A stretch of 64,000 bases of DNA from Pseudomonas piscis (GCF_009380155.1 NZ_WHUV01000009.1:62001-126000), one strand, 5' to 3'; counted from the first letter of the stretch, positions 44,978 to 53,965 are shown. Translations and numbers: made by a program. The notes: generated by a model not told the origin, from the sequence alone.

Positions 44978-46360
44978 TCAGCTGGTGCGCCGGCGCAGCA
45001 GGCCCGCGCCCACGCCGCCCAGCACCGCCAGGATCAGCAGCCCGCCCAGCAGCCAGAGCACTTGCTCGTCGCTCAACAGGGGTTTTTCGATCCGCAGGTA
45101 GCCCGGCTGTTCAAGCAGTTGGTGCAGGGCCTGGTTGGCCTGGGCCAGGGTCACGGCGCGCAGGGCCTTGGCCGGATCGCTGAAACGCCCATCGTCGAGA
45201 TCCCCCAGGGCGCTCCAGTAGTAGTCCGCCAGGGCGCTATTGCCCTGCACCGCCCAGGCCTGGCGATCGATGGCGGCCTGCTTCAGGCGGGCGAAGGCGG
45301 CGGGGTCCAGGCCGTCCTTCAGCAAATGTGCCCGCAACTGCTCGACTACCTGCCGTGCTTCGTCCAGGTCATCGCGCTCCAGGTCGGCGTTGAGGCTGAG
45401 GAACCCGACACCACCGAAGACTTCGCGATCGCTCCAGGGGCCGTAGGACAGTTCATGCTCCAGGCGCAGCTGGCGGTACAGGGCCCAGTCCAGGTAGTCC
45501 TTGAGCAGGTCGAAGGTTTCGCTGTGCTGTTGCTCCAGCACCGGCTCGGGGAACAGCCAGTGCAATTGGGCACTCTGGCCCACCCAGCCACGGATCAGGC
45601 TGCGCGCCGCTGCGGCATGGCCCTGCATTTGTGGCAGCTGCGGGTGTTCACTGGGTTCCACCGGCTCCAGGGCGCCGTAGGTGCGCTCCAGATAGGCGGG
45701 CAGCAGGCGATCCAGTTCGCCCACCACGATCAGGCTCATGTTGTTGGGGGCGTACCAGTCCTTGCGCACCTGCTCCAGCCGGGCCAGGGTCAGGTGGCTG
45801 ACTTCGGCTCGCTCGGCGCACTTGAGCCCCAGCTCCACCGCCAGCTGGTTGCTGGCCTTGTGGCCCAGGTCCTGGCGGTCGAGCCAGCGTTGCAGGTGCG
45901 AGTAATGGCCGCCGTCTTCACGCTCCACCACGCGCTTGGCGCTGGCCAGGGCCTTGTCGTCCAGGCGGGTGTGGGTCAGTAGCGACAGCAGCAGGTCGAG
46001 GACCTTGCGCTGGTTGCGCGCCGGGGCCTCGATCACGAAGGTGGTATCGGCATTGCTGGTATAGGCGTTCCATTCGCCGCCCAGGGCTTGCATGCGTTCT
46101 TCCAGGCCACCCTCGCCGCTGGCGTCGATGCCGCTGAACAACAGGTGCTCGAGCAGGTGCGGCAGTTCCTTGTCGGTGCAGGGGAAGTCATCCAGGCCCA
46201 CGCCGACTACCAGGCGGATCGCCACGTGGCCGCGTTCGCTGCCAGGCTTGAGCAGCACCTGCAAGCCATTGGGCAGGGTGTAGTCTTCGACCTGGAAGCG
46301 ATCCAGGGCCCATCCTTGTGCACTGCCCAGCAGCAGGCAGGCGAGTAACAGACAACGCAT
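44978..46360 (-). CDS. M16-family zinc metallopeptidase, membrane anchored
   Basis: Insulinase-type peptidase of 460 residues. It has a signal peptide (cut after GWA), the inverted zinc motif HxxEH (H68, E71, H72 in ELPHLLEHLLFSG), a downstream glutamate region at about 148-150 (KRVVEREDGG) and the second M16 half lacking a zinc site. A C-terminal helix followed by RRRTS (about 435-460) would anchor it in the inner membrane facing the periplasm. This single-chain, tail-anchored layout is unusual for M16. Its position matches a PAO1 metalloprotease gene. Substrate unknown. Confidence 0.88.
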   Translation of the reverse strand: MRCLLLACLLLGSAQGWALDRFQVEDYTLPNGLQVLLKPGSERGHVAIRLVVGVGLDDFPCTDKELPHLLEHLLFSGIDASGEGGLEERMQALGGEWNAYTSNADTTFVIEAPARNQRKVLDLLLSLLTHTRLDDKALASAKRVVEREDGGHYSHLQRWLDRQDLGHKASNQLAVELGLKCAERAEVSHLTLARLEQVRKDWYAPNNMSLIVVGELDRLLPAYLERTYGALEPVEPSEHPQLPQMQGHAAAARSLIRGWVGQSAQLHWLFPEPVLEQQHSETFDLLKDYLDWALYRQLRLEHELSYGPWSDREVFGGVGFLSLNADLERDDLDEARQVVEQLRAHLLKDGLDPAAFARLKQAAIDRQAWAVQGNSALADYYWSALGDLDDGRFSDPAKALRAVTLAQANQALHQLLEQPGYLRIEKPLLSDEQVLWLLGGLLILAVLGGVGAGLLRRRTS

Positions 46361-46418
46361 AACAAGAACTTCCTTACGGCGTGCGTAAGTTGTAGAGACT
46401 GCACATGACCCTGGACGT

Positions 46419-48077
46419 TCAGGGCGAGTGGGTGATGTCGCTCATGTCCTCGACTTCCAGGGCCCCGGTATCCGAGGTTTCCAGCACGACATAGGCGCTG
46501 CTGCAGAACAGCGAGTTGAGGCGCTTCATGTCGGCGATCAGTTCCAGGTGCAGGGAGCTGGTCTCGATGCTCTGGACGATCTTGCGTTGCAGGCGGCTGA
46601 CGTGGGCGTGGGCCAGGCGCCGTTCCTGGGCGCGGAAACGGCGCTTCTCGCGCAGCAGTTGCCGGGCGCTCTCCGGATCGGCACTGAGGAATACCGAGAG
46701 CCCCAGGCGCAGGTTGGCGATCAGCTGGGCGTGCAGGCCGGTCAGTTCCTCCAGGCCGACCTCGGAGAACGAGCGGCGCTGGGAGGTTTTCTGCTGCTGG
46801 ACCTTGCGCAACATGCGCTCGATCAGGTCGCTGGCCAGCTTGAGGTTGATCGCCAGTTCGATGATTTCCGCCCAGCGCCGGCTGTCCTGGTCGCTGAGGT
46901 CTTCGCGGGGCATCTGTGCCAGGTACAGCTTGATGGCGCTGTACAGCGCCTCGACGTCGTCGCTCAAGGCCCGCAATTCCTGGGTGATGGCGGTCTGCTT
47001 GCCGCGCAATACGTCGCCCATGGCTTCGAGCATGCTGTCCACCAGGTCGCCGATGCGCAGGGTTTCCCGGGCGGCGTTGGCCAGGGCAAGGCTGGGCGTG
47101 ACCAGGGCAGTGGGGTCCAGGTGGCGCGGCCGTGCCCGGCCATTCTCCTGGGCGCGCTCGGGCAGCAGCCAGGCGCAGAGCCGCGCCATGGGGCTGACAC
47201 TGGGCAACAGCAGCAGGCAACGGGCGGTGTTGTAGAGCAGGTGGAAGCCGATCACCACTTCCTGGGCACTGAAATCCAGGCTGTCCATCCAGTGGGCCAG
47301 CGGATCGAGAACCGGGATGATCAGCAGCAGGCCGATCAGCTTGTACAGCAAGCTGCCCAGGGCTACCTGGCGCCCGGCGGCGTTCTGCATGCTGGTGCTG
47401 AGAAAGGCCAGCACGCCGCTGCCGATGTTGGCCCCGATCACCAGGCCGATGGCCACTGGCAGGCCGATGACCCCGGCTCCGGCCAGGGTGGCGGTGAGCA
47501 GCACGGCGGCCAGGCTGGAATAGGAGACCATGGCGAACACCGCGCCCATCAGCGCATCCAGCAGGATGTCGCCGGTCAGCGAGGCGAACAGCACCTTCAC
47601 CCCCTGGGCATGGGTGATGGGTGCGGCAGCTTCCACGATCAGTTGCAGGGCCAGGATGATCAGGCCCAGGCCGATGCCGACCCGACCCAGCTGGCCGGCG
47701 CGGGTCTGCTTGCGCGAGAGGAAGAACATCACCCCGATGAAGATCAGCAGCGGCGAGAGCCACGACAGGTCGAAGGTCAGCACCCGGGCCATCAGGGCGG
47801 TACCGACGTCGGCGCCGAGCATGGTGGCCAGGGCCGGGGTCAGGCCCATCAGGCCCTGGCCGACGAAGGAGGTCACCAGCATGGCCGTGGCGTTGCTGCT
47901 CTGGACCATGGCCGTTACCAGGATCCCGGCGATGAACGCCAGCGGACGCCGGCTCATGTTCTGGCCGATCACGTGCCGCAGGTTGGAACCGTAGACCCGC
48001 AGGATCCCGGTACGCACGATATGCGTGCCCCACACCAGCAGGGCCACGGCGGAAAGCAGATTGAGCAGGGTCAGCAT
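46419..48077 (-). CDS. Na+/Pi cotransporter family protein with PhoU-like tail
   Basis: A 552-residue membrane protein of the NptA/YjbB type. Two repeated membrane halves carry the family QSS motif (TAMVQSSNATAMLVTSF in the first, VSYSSLAAVLLTATLAGAG in the second). A C-terminal helical PhoU-like domain (about 330-540) lies in the cytoplasm. YjbB-type proteins can export phosphate, whereas NptA imports it; direction cannot be told here. Start 48077 (MLTLLNLLSAV) fits the first helix. A Pho-box-like sequence lies about 140 bases upstream. Confidence 0.85.
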   Translation of the reverse strand: MLTLLNLLSAVALLVWGTHIVRTGILRVYGSNLRHVIGQNMSRRPLAFIAGILVTAMVQSSNATAMLVTSFVGQGLMGLTPALATMLGADVGTALMARVLTFDLSWLSPLLIFIGVMFFLSRKQTRAGQLGRVGIGLGLIILALQLIVEAAAPITHAQGVKVLFASLTGDILLDALMGAVFAMVSYSSLAAVLLTATLAGAGVIGLPVAIGLVIGANIGSGVLAFLSTSMQNAAGRQVALGSLLYKLIGLLLIIPVLDPLAHWMDSLDFSAQEVVIGFHLLYNTARCLLLLPSVSPMARLCAWLLPERAQENGRARPRHLDPTALVTPSLALANAARETLRIGDLVDSMLEAMGDVLRGKQTAITQELRALSDDVEALYSAIKLYLAQMPREDLSDQDSRRWAEIIELAINLKLASDLIERMLRKVQQQKTSQRRSFSEVGLEELTGLHAQLIANLRLGLSVFLSADPESARQLLREKRRFRAQERRLAHAHVSRLQRKIVQSIETSSLHLELIADMKRLNSLFCSSAYVVLETSDTGALEVEDMSDITHSP

Positions 48078-48218
48078 GCACGGCCCCCCTGGGGTGAAGA
48101 GCCCCAAGCGGGGCCAATGGACGTTGCTGCGCGCGGTTCTAGGTTATGTATGTAAGCTTTAGTCGGCTAACGCACAGGGCGCCAGCATCGCATAGCTGTT
48201 CCGGCGACTGAAACATAA

Positions 48219-48236
48219 CTGTTATGAAAACGTCAT
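48219..48236. promoter_or_regulatory. Pho-box-like direct repeat
   Basis: CTGTTAT-GAAA-ACGTCAT matches the PhoB consensus CTGTCAT-N4-CTGTCAT at 6 of 7 and 5 of 7 positions. A third weaker repeat (CTGAAAC) lies 11 bases earlier. It is upstream of the Na/Pi gene but oriented toward the plus strand, opposite to that gene. Confidence 0.35.
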
Positions 48237-48249
48237 GTACCGGACAAGC

Positions 48250-48274
48250 AAAAGGGGCCCGAAAGCCCCTTTTT
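48250..48274 (-). terminator. Rho-independent terminator after the TerC gene
   Basis: Stem AAAAGGGGC/GCCCCTTTT with loop CCGAAA. Read leftward it follows the TerC stop at 48302 and is followed by a T-run, the complement of the A-run at 48250. Confidence 0.75.
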
Positions 48275-48301
48275 CATTTCAGCGATTCCAGCGCATTCGG
48301 T

Positions 48302-49066
48302 TTATTGACCGGGAATGTCCTTGCGCAGTTTCACTGGATCCACTTGTTTTTTCTTCGCCAGGTTGGTGCGCAACTTGATGTTGATGACTTCCACCGCCAG
48401 GGAGAAGGCCATGGCGAAGTACACATAGCCCTTGGGCACATGCACGTCGAAGGCTTCGGCGATCAGTACGGTACCGACCACCAGCAGGAACGACAGCGCG
48501 AGCATCTTCAGCGATGGGTGCTTGTCGATGAATTCGCTGATGGTGCCCGAGGCCAGCATCATCACCAGCACCGCGACGACGATCGCCGCCACCATTACCG
48601 GCACGTGGGAAACCATGCCCACTGCGGTGATCACCGAGTCCAGGGAGAACACGATGTCGATGATCGCGATCTGGATGATGGTGTAGATGAAGTTGCCGCC
48701 CTTGCCCTTGGGTTCGTCGCTGGACTCATCCTCGCCTTCCAGGGCGTGGTACATCTCCTGGGAGCTTTTCCACAGCAGGAACAGGCCACCGAAGAACAGG
48801 ATCAGGTCACGCCCGGAGATACCCTGGCCGAGCACGGTGAACAGGTCGTCGGTCAGGCGCATGACCCAGGTGATCGACAACAGCAGCATGATCCGCGTGA
48901 TCATCGCCAGGGCCAGGCCGAAGATCCGGGTGCGGGCCTGCATGTGCTTGGGCATGCGGCTGACCAGGATCGAGATCATGATGATGTTGTCGATGCCCAG
49001 GACGATCTCCAGGGCCGTCAGGGTGAAGAAGGCAACCCAGATTTCCGGGTTGGTCAGCCATTCCAT
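48302..49066 (-). CDS. TerC-family integral membrane protein
   Basis: A 254-residue protein with about seven helices and the acidic membrane motifs of the family: LEIVLGIDNIIMI near the N terminus and IAIIDIVFSLDSVITAVG in the middle. The charged loop GEDESSDEPKGKGG separates the halves. TerC relatives (Alx, TerC, MeeF/MeeY) are linked to tellurite resistance and manganese export; a metal-efflux role is likely but not shown. It ends at a terminator and starts 68 bases from the citrate transporter stop. Confidence 0.88.
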   Translation of the reverse strand: MEWLTNPEIWVAFFTLTALEIVLGIDNIIMISILVSRMPKHMQARTRIFGLALAMITRIMLLLSITWVMRLTDDLFTVLGQGISGRDLILFFGGLFLLWKSSQEMYHALEGEDESSDEPKGKGGNFIYTIIQIAIIDIVFSLDSVITAVGMVSHVPVMVAAIVVAVLVMMLASGTISEFIDKHPSLKMLALSFLLVVGTVLIAEAFDVHVPKGYVYFAMAFSLAVEVINIKLRTNLAKKKQVDPVKLRKDIPGQ

Positions 49067-49134
49067 GTGTGTTCCTTTGAGCGAGGGTTATGGCCCCGTC
49101 CGACGATCGGCCAGGGCGAAGAATCTGTGGTCTT

Positions 49135-50442
49135 TTATAGAGTGCTGAACAGGGGAAATATTCCCATCAACAAGGCGGCGAGCATTATGCACAGGCAGAC
49201 CAGCACTGCCCACTTGAGGGTGAAGCGCTGGTGATCGCCGAACTCGATGCCGGCCAGGGCCACCAACAGGTAGGTCGAGGGTACCAGCGGGCTGAGCAGG
49301 TGTACGGGCTGGCCGACGATCGACGCGCGAGCCATCTCCACCGCGGTGATGCCGTAGTGGCTGGCGGCCTCGGCCAGTACCGGCAGGACCCCGTAGTAGA
49401 AGGCATCGTTGGACATGAAGAAGGTGAACGGCATGCTCACCAGGGCGGTGATGACCGCGAGGTAAGGGCCCAGGGCCTCGGGGATCACCGCCAGCAGGCT
49501 CTTGGACATGGCGTCGACCATGCCGGTGCCGGACAGGATGCCGGTGAAGATCCCCGCAGCGAAGATCAGCCCGACCACCGCCAGCACGCTGCCGGCGTGG
49601 GCCGCGACCCGGTCCTTCTGCTGCTGCAGGCAGGGATAGTTGACGATCATGGCGATGCTGAACGCCACCATGAACAGCACGGGCAGAGGCAGCAGGCCGG
49701 CGATCAGCGCGCACATCAGGGCGAAGGTCAGGGCACCGTTGAACCAGATCAGCTTCGGCCGGCGGGCGTCGGGGAACTGCGAGACGCTGATCTCGCTATG
49801 GTCCATCTCGTCGCCGACCAGGTGCAGTTCGCCCAGGCGAGCGCGCTCGCGCTTGCCGTACAGGTAGGCGATGGCCAGGATCGCCACCACGCCGGCCAGC
49901 ATCGCCGGGATCATCGGCACGAAGATATCCGAAGGGTCCACGTGCAGCGCACTGGCGGCGCGGGCAGTGGGACCGCCCCAGGGCGTCATGTTCATCACGC
50001 CGCCGGCGAGGATGATCAGGCCGGCCATGATCCGCGGGCTCATGCCGATGCGGCTGTACAGCGGCAGCATGGCGGCCACGCAGATCATGTAGGTGGTGGC
50101 TCCGTCACCGTCCAGCGATACCACCAGCGCCAGCACCGCGGTGCCTACCGAGACCTTCAGCGGGTCGCCCTTGACCAGCTTGAGGATCTTGCGCACCGCA
50201 GGGTCGAACAACCCGGAGTCGATCATCAGGGCGAAGTACAGGATGGCGAACATCAGCATCACGCCGGTGGGGGCCAGCTTGGTGATGCCTTCGAGCATCA
50301 TCGGGCCGATCTTCGGCGCGAAACCACCGAACAGGGCGAACAGGATCGGCACGATGATCAGGGCGATCAGCGCCGATAGGCGCTTGGTCATGATCAGGAA
50401 CATGAACGTGATGACCATGGCGAAGCCAAGGAAAGTCAGCAT
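49135..50442 (-). CDS. CitMHS-family citrate/metal symporter
   Basis: Imports citrate, generally as a complex with Mg2+ or another divalent ion. The 435-residue protein has about twelve hydrophobic helices, with family segments LDGDGATTYMICVAAMLPLY and MTPWGGPTARAASAL in the first half and MSNDAFYYGVLPVLAEAA and PSTYLLVALAG in the second. It matches PAO1 citrate transporter PA5476 by position. A possible short leader peptide lies just upstream, but no promoter was identified. Confidence 0.93.
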   Translation of the reverse strand: MLTFLGFAMVITFMFLIMTKRLSALIALIIVPILFALFGGFAPKIGPMMLEGITKLAPTGVMLMFAILYFALMIDSGLFDPAVRKILKLVKGDPLKVSVGTAVLALVVSLDGDGATTYMICVAAMLPLYSRIGMSPRIMAGLIILAGGVMNMTPWGGPTARAASALHVDPSDIFVPMIPAMLAGVVAILAIAYLYGKRERARLGELHLVGDEMDHSEISVSQFPDARRPKLIWFNGALTFALMCALIAGLLPLPVLFMVAFSIAMIVNYPCLQQQKDRVAAHAGSVLAVVGLIFAAGIFTGILSGTGMVDAMSKSLLAVIPEALGPYLAVITALVSMPFTFFMSNDAFYYGVLPVLAEAASHYGITAVEMARASIVGQPVHLLSPLVPSTYLLVALAGIEFGDHQRFTLKWAVLVCLCIMLAALLMGIFPLFSTL

Positions 50443-50760
50443 GGGAATACTCCAGGCGTAGCGCGGCTAGGGAATGTCGGACCGGGTGGGTTCAGCGCGG
50501 GACGGCAAGCACGAGGCGTACGGGAGCAGGGATAGCGAACAGGCGGGTACGAGCGGACATCAGAATCACCATTGTTGTTGTTAATTGGACCGGGAGCGCT
50601 GAGCGCCCACTGTGGCCAGCCGGTCTGTCGCCGGCAGTGGGGGGCGATGCTAATGGGGCAAGCTTTCAGCCAGCTTTCGCCGGAGAAAGGAAGTCGTGGC
50701 TGTGGCAATGCCCGACAGGCGGCATACAGTGAAGGACTTCAAGGCAAAGGAGGCAGGGAC
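50443..50760. other. Divergent region between the citrate symporter and GFA genes (318 bases)
   Basis: It contains a possible 22-codon leader on the minus strand (50492-50560), a CAA-repeat stretch near 50571-50583 and the ribosome site of the GFA gene. No other structure was recognised. Confidence 0.5.
50492..50560 (-). CDS. Possible leader peptide upstream of the citrate symporter
   Basis: A 22-residue frame, MSARTRLFAIPAPVRLVLAV..., with a GGTGA ribosome-like site 6 bases before its ATG. It ends 49 bases before the symporter start. Pseudomonas transporter genes are sometimes controlled by such small upstream frames. There is no conservation evidence here; it may be chance in GC-rich sequence. 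Confidence 0.25.
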   Translation of the reverse strand: MSARTRLFAIPAPVRLVLAVPR

Positions 50761-51162
50761 ATGGACCCATTGCACAGCGGGGGCTGCCATTGCGGCCGGG
50801 TGCGTTATCAATTCAGTGGGCCGTTGCAGGATATCGCCCACTGCCATTGTTCGATCTGTCGTCGGGTCAGCGGCGGCTTGGTCACGACCTGGATCACCCT
50901 GCCCGCCTCGGCTTTCAGGTGGCTGGCGGGCAACCCGGCCCGCTATGACTCGTCCGCCAGTTGCGCCCGGTATTTCTGCGCTGATTGCGGGGCGCACCTG
51001 GCCCTCATCACCCAGCTGAGCCCGGACAGCATCGACGTCACCATCGCCACCCTGGATCATCCGGAGCAGGCCCCGGCGCAGCGGCATATCTGGACCGACA
51101 GCCGCCTGCCCTGGCTGCACCTGGACGAGCACTTGCCGCAGGAACCGCAAGAAACCCTGTAG
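50761..51162 (+). CDS. GFA-family zinc-binding protein
   Basis: A 133-residue protein of the glutathione-dependent formaldehyde-activating enzyme-like fold. Zinc cysteines are visible as GGCHCGRV (about 7-12), CHCSICRR (about 29-36) and FCADCGAHL (about 76-84). The family name derives from one member and most homologues have unknown substrates, so only a small zinc enzyme or carrier can be claimed. ATG 50761 follows AAAGGAGG. It converges with the DUF4105 gene. Confidence 0.85.
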   Translation: MDPLHSGGCHCGRVRYQFSGPLQDIAHCHCSICRRVSGGLVTTWITLPASAFRWLAGNPARYDSSASCARYFCADCGAHLALITQLSPDSIDVTIATLDHPEQAPAQRHIWTDSRLPWLHLDEHLPQEPQETL

Positions 51163-51247
51163 CCCCGGGCTGCGCCCGAGCGCGCAGTGGTCGCGAGGCT
51201 CTCAAGACCACCAAGCAAGGCCTGCGGTCCTTTTCGCTCGGCTGCGG

Positions 51248-53209
51248 TTATGGCAGTTCCAGGCCACCGGCGGCCTTGTGCAGCGCCCGCAGGTGTTCGC
51301 CCACCTGTTTGAGGTTGGCTTCGTTGGCGGCGATCTCGGCAGCGCGGGCTGGTTCCAGCAAGGCCCGCACTTCCTTGTCCAGGTCGCCGGTCAGGGATTG
51401 CAACTGCTTCTGCCGCTGGCTGCTCTCGGCCTCCAGGCGCCGCCATTCTCCAGGTTGCGGCAAGCCATAGCCGCTGCTACCCAGTAGCTCCGCCGGGCGG
51501 CTGAGAAAACCGCTGTTGGCGAGAATCTGCTGCAGGGTCTGGTTGGCCTTCTCCATGCCGCCATTCTTCAGCTCGCGGGCGTCCAGGTAACGTTGCTTGA
51601 CCTCGTCCTGGGCCAGCAACAGCTGGCGGCGAAAGCTCGCCTGCTCCAGGAGCAGCAAGGCGGCGCTGGTGCGCAGGTCGGCCTGGGCGAACCACTGGCG
51701 GCGTTGCTCGGCGCTCAGTGACAGCCAGTCCTCGACGTTGGCCTGCTTGATCGGCAGGTTCTTCCTGATGACCTCGAACATCGCCTGGTAGCGATCGCGG
51801 AACGAGTCGAAGCGATAACCCAGGCGCAGGGCCTCGCGGGGATCGTCGAGCACGCTGGTATCGGCCAGTCCCCTGCCCTTGAGCACTTCCAGCAGGCCAT
51901 TGGGCATGATGCTGTCCAGGCCGACCAGTTGCTTGTTGTTGCTGCCGCTGCGCAGCAGCTTGAGGCTCTCCACGGCGCAGTTGTTGGACAGGAAGTAATA
52001 GTTGCCGTCGTAGCTCCAGTGCATCTCGGCGGCGTGTTCCACCACTTCCTCGATCTCGCTGCGCGAGAGTTTCAAGGGTACCGAGGCCAGGCTGCGCAGC
52101 TCGGTCTTGGTGTATTCGTCGATCACCTGGGCCAGCGGCAGGATGAACAGCCGCGACGGGTACTTGCCCACCAGGCCATCCCAGCTGGAGAGCTGCACGT
52201 CGCCGACGAAGGCGCGATAGGACAGCACCAGGTGCTGGTCCAGGTCCAGTCGGCAGTCTGGTCCACGGGGCCGGCCCGGGGCACAGATCACCAGGCGCAG
52301 CATGCTGTGGCCCCAGCGACTGACCCAGTTCTGGTTGGCTTCGGCCAGCAGGTAGTCCACCGCGTAGACCCGCTCCGGGTCGACCTTCCCCAGGGGCGTC
52401 TTGGCGAAGTCGTTGCCGGCATTGAGGAAGGCGAAGGACTTGGCGCAGGTGTCCTTGGCAGCGGGCGCCCAGCCGAAATGTTCCTGGTAGTAGCGGTAGA
52501 GCGCCGGACGCCGGCAGGCGTAGCTCGGGTCCAGGAGGAAGTACTCCATGTTCACCGCGACGAACTCTTTGGGGTTGGTCGTTTCGTAGAGGTCGGGGCT
52601 GCGGGCGATCTGGCGGTTGTGCTGCTCGCGCTCCCCGCGGCGGCCGACGTACTGCTGCCAGCCGGCCAGGTCCAGCAGGCGCGGGTCGTCGCTCAGGGTG
52701 AAGCGGCGATCGTTCTGGCCACGGCAGGCGTCCGGCAGGCCGATCAGGCCGGTGGTGCCGTTGTTGCGGGTGCAGCGTTGGATCAGGTTGCGTTCGGCGC
52801 TGGGCCAGAGGCGCGCACGATCATAGATATGGGTCAGCTCATGGAGCACGGTGGCAAGCATTTCCCGGCGCACGGTGCCATGGGGGCGGCTGGTTTTCTG
52901 GGTGGCGGCGGAACCGTCGGCAAGGCTCGGCAACAGTGCGCGGTTGAGGTCCAGCTCCGCTACCAGGGAGGCTTCACCGTAGGCGTTGTCGGGCATGCGA
53001 TCGGTCCAGCCGACGGCGATGGTGCGATCCAGCTGCTGGATGAAGCTCGGCGGCAATGCCTGCATCGCTTCGTCCAGCAGGGCCTGGCTGGCTTGTTGCT
53101 GCTGCGAGGTCAGGCCATCGGTCTTCAGGCGCAGCTTGAGGTCGGCCTGGGCGGTGCCGCAGAGCAAGCCCAGGGTCGTTGCCAGCAGCCAGGCGCGCAG
53201 CGGCTTCAC
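51248..53209 (-). CDS. Exported protein with HExxH and DUF4105 regions
   Basis: A 653-residue protein with a signal peptide (cut after AQA). The N-terminal part (about 22-245) has a metallopeptidase-like motif HELTH (123-127) and a later glutamate region (E215, E222 in PKEFVAVNMEYF), giving a gluzincin-like set. The middle (about 280-420) fits DUF4105, a fold related to NlpC/P60 hydrolases, with candidate catalytic H301 (RWGHSML) and C411 (SNNCAVESLK). The last 150 residues are helical and charged. DUF4105 members include Lnb-type lipoprotein N-acyltransferases; that activity here is a guess. Its start overlaps the next gene by 4 bases. Confidence 0.75.
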   Translation of the reverse strand: MKPLRAWLLATTLGLLCGTAQADLKLRLKTDGLTSQQQQASQALLDEAMQALPPSFIQQLDRTIAVGWTDRMPDNAYGEASLVAELDLNRALLPSLADGSAATQKTSRPHGTVRREMLATVLHELTHIYDRARLWPSAERNLIQRCTRNNGTTGLIGLPDACRGQNDRRFTLSDDPRLLDLAGWQQYVGRRGEREQHNRQIARSPDLYETTNPKEFVAVNMEYFLLDPSYACRRPALYRYYQEHFGWAPAAKDTCAKSFAFLNAGNDFAKTPLGKVDPERVYAVDYLLAEANQNWVSRWGHSMLRLVICAPGRPRGPDCRLDLDQHLVLSYRAFVGDVQLSSWDGLVGKYPSRLFILPLAQVIDEYTKTELRSLASVPLKLSRSEIEEVVEHAAEMHWSYDGNYYFLSNNCAVESLKLLRSGSNNKQLVGLDSIMPNGLLEVLKGRGLADTSVLDDPREALRLGYRFDSFRDRYQAMFEVIRKNLPIKQANVEDWLSLSAEQRRQWFAQADLRTSAALLLLEQASFRRQLLLAQDEVKQRYLDARELKNGGMEKANQTLQQILANSGFLSRPAELLGSSGYGLPQPGEWRRLEAESSQRQKQLQSLTGDLDKEVRALLEPARAAEIAANEANLKQVGEHLRALHKAAGGLELP

Positions 53210-53526
53210 AGGGCGAGGATGGCTTCGGCCAGTACCTGGTCGCTGGCATCGCGGGCTTCCGGTACGCGGGCCCGCAGGGTGTCGAAGGCGGCTTCCAGCT
53301 GGGCGCCACGGATATCGCCGTTGCTGGCGACGAAGCTGGCGGCGTCGTCATGGGCTTCGCGCACGAGCTTGGAGTCACGGATCGAGGTGGTGGTGTCCGA
53401 GGTGAAATCGATGGTGCGACCGAAGGCACGGACGATGATGTTACTGGTGGCCACCAGGGTATGTGCCTGGGCCACGTCGGCCAACAACAACAGGCCGAGG
53501 GTGGCGGCAATCAGCGGGCTACGCAT
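53206..53526 (-). CDS. DUF2388-family secreted protein, copy 1
   Basis: A 106-residue protein with a signal peptide (cut after AQA) and one DUF2388 domain (TIGR02448). Motifs are TTSIRDSKLV, DDAASFVASNG and IRGAQLEAAF. The mature protein is about 85 residues. It is directly upstream of the HExxH/DUF4105 gene, with an ATGA overlap, so the two are made together. Function of the family is unknown. It is the best candidate partner or substrate for the neighbouring enzyme. Confidence 0.85.
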   Translation of the reverse strand: MRSPLIAATLGLLLLADVAQAHTLVATSNIIVRAFGRTIDFTSDTTTSIRDSKLVREAHDDAASFVASNGDIRGAQLEAAFDTLRARVPEARDASDQVLAEAILAL

Positions 53527-53553
53527 GGGATGACTCCGGGGGTACGGGGATAG

Positions 53554-53856
53554 CTATTGGACGAGAATTGCCTGCGCCAGTTCAAGGTCGCCGGCATGCA
53601 ATTTCGCCGGGGCTGCGCGCAGGTATTTCAGCGCGGATTCCAGGCGGGCGCCACGCAGTTGGCCGTCGGTTGCAACGAAGGCGGCGGCATCATCCTGGGC
53701 GGCGAGTAGCAGTTTATGGTCGAAGGGCGCGGAGGTCACCTGGCTTGTGGCGTAGACGCTGACGACCGAGCCTTGGGTGATCAGGTCGAATGCCTGGGCC
53801 GGGTTGGCCCAACAGATCAGGAGCAGTACTGGAGTGGAAAAGGCAATACGAAACAA
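53554..53856 (-). CDS. DUF2388-family secreted protein, copy 2 (divergent)
   Basis: A 100-residue protein with a signal peptide (RIAFSTPVLLLICWANPAQA) and a DUF2388 domain. It keeps DDAAAFVATDG and LRGARLESALKYLR but lacks the SIRD/SLRD motif of the other copies and has APFDHKLLLAAQ instead. The start is uncertain: TTG 53856 is used because it precedes the signal peptide, and another TTG at 53913 is possible; no ATG fits. Lower similarity suggests a specialised or decaying member. Confidence 0.7.
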   Translation of the reverse strand: MFRIAFSTPVLLLICWANPAQAFDLITQGSVVSVYATSQVTSAPFDHKLLLAAQDDAAAFVATDGQLRGARLESALKYLRAAPAKLHAGDLELAQAILVQ

Positions 53857-53929
53857 ACCTGTGGATCCCGGTAGCTGAAAACCAGCGCAAAGGCTAGCGC
53901 AACGGGGCGCCAAGGACCAGCGCAGAGCG

Positions 53930-53955
53930 GTTCAGGTGCGCTGGGGCACCTGAAC
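53930..53955 (-). terminator. Hairpin between DUF2388 copies 2 and 3
   Basis: A perfect 10-bp stem, GTTCAGGTGC/GCACCTGAAC, with a 6-base loop sits 11 bases beyond the copy 3 stop. No T-run follows, so it may be an mRNA-stability hairpin that lowers downstream expression. Confidence 0.45.
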
Positions 53956-53965
53956 CGGGCACACC

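Noticed and set aside
46428..48155. 575-codon plus-strand frame opposite the Na/Pi gene
   Set aside because: Antisense shadow; the minus-strand product has clear membrane and QSS motifs.
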